From assembly GCF_020447265.1 (NCBI RefSeq), contig NZ_JAJADR010000001.1, forward strand, positions 1,364,001 through 1,428,000: a DNA stretch of 64,000 nt, in the 5' to 3' direction. The notes under the pieces were generated by a model, which worked only from the letters and a program-made list of their open reading frames with translations, was not told the origin of the DNA and searched no databases. Origin of the DNA: Hymenobacter lucidus. Its GTDB lineage: Bacteria > Bacteroidota > Bacteroidia > Cytophagales > Hymenobacteraceae. A program made the translations under genes and the position numbers. Positions 63,998 to 64,000 of the stretch are shown here, in pieces; position 1 is the stretch's first letter; every line of letters starts with the position of its first letter.

Positions 63998-64000
63998 TTA

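Noticed and set aside
1..64000. CRISPR arrays, tRNA or rRNA genes, insertion sequences, prophage
   Set aside because: The tandem arrays lack spacers of unique sequence and cas genes; no tRNA-like cloverleaf, transposase, integrase or phage structural gene was seen.

Overview
The window looks like chromosome of a GC-rich Bacteroidota of the Cytophagales, most like Hymenobacter or a close relative. This rests on three SusC-type receptors with SusD-type lipoproteins, a complete alternative complex III operon, promoter elements of the Bacteroidota type (TTTG, about 19 bases, TAnnTTTG), and protein sequences that resemble Hymenobacteraceae. The genus is an inference from recognition, not from a search. 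Most of the window is ordinary core chromosome; I see no prophage, insertion sequence, CRISPR array, tRNA or rRNA.

Layout. 1-11.2 kb, minus strand: the 5' end of one SusC gene (cut by the window edge), then two complete susC-susD pairs, one followed by a small lipoprotein gene. 11.5-20.1 kb, minus strand: prfB with its programmed +1 frameshift, a branched-chain aminotransferase, a PduO-type cobalamin adenosyltransferase, an orphan ABC ATPase, a large membrane/TPR protein, gatC, a PlsC-type acyltransferase and a Nudix hydrolase. 20.2-20.5 kb: a candidate structured RNA with its own promoter element and terminator. 20.5-31.1 kb: small protein, rnhB, a response regulator/histidine kinase/zinc-binding (CZB) cluster, gcvT, a ComB-like phosphatase, a 21-bp tandem array, MazG-like protein, dtd, a polytopic membrane protein, mltG and a methyltransferase.

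31.2-36.3 kb: a glyoxylate-shunt divergon. A RamB/ScfR-type regulator faces malate synthase and isocitrate lyase across a 203-bp region with dyad sites placed on both predicted promoters. It is followed by a striking 42-bp palindromic tandem array. 36.3-53.6 kb: RNase D, small membrane and helical proteins, an M14 peptidase, queA, an exported methyltransferase, two alanine- or TM-rich lipoproteins, priA, a DUF255 thioredoxin-fold protein and a GSCFA protein. 53.9-55.0 kb: rpsF-rpsR-rplI. 55.3-64.0 kb, plus strand: actA-F, the quinol-oxidising alternative complex III, with ActA carrying an additional N-terminal monoheme cytochrome domain. The terminal oxidase genes that normally follow would lie beyond the right edge.

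The observations least explained by ordinary annotation are non-coding: (i) the six-unit 42-bp array at 36,071-36,308 with an ACGTACGT dyad in each unit; (ii) the 21-bp array at about 26,390-26,600; (iii) the RNA candidate at about 20,240-20,380, with a possible pseudoknot or switch; (iv) long, sometimes perfect inverted repeats that fill convergent gaps (21,533-21,739; 29,183-29,259; 31,154-31,223; 38,767-38,854). Both arrays have periods that are whole multiples of 10.5 bp and of three, so they keep one face of the helix and stay open in several frames without evident coding.
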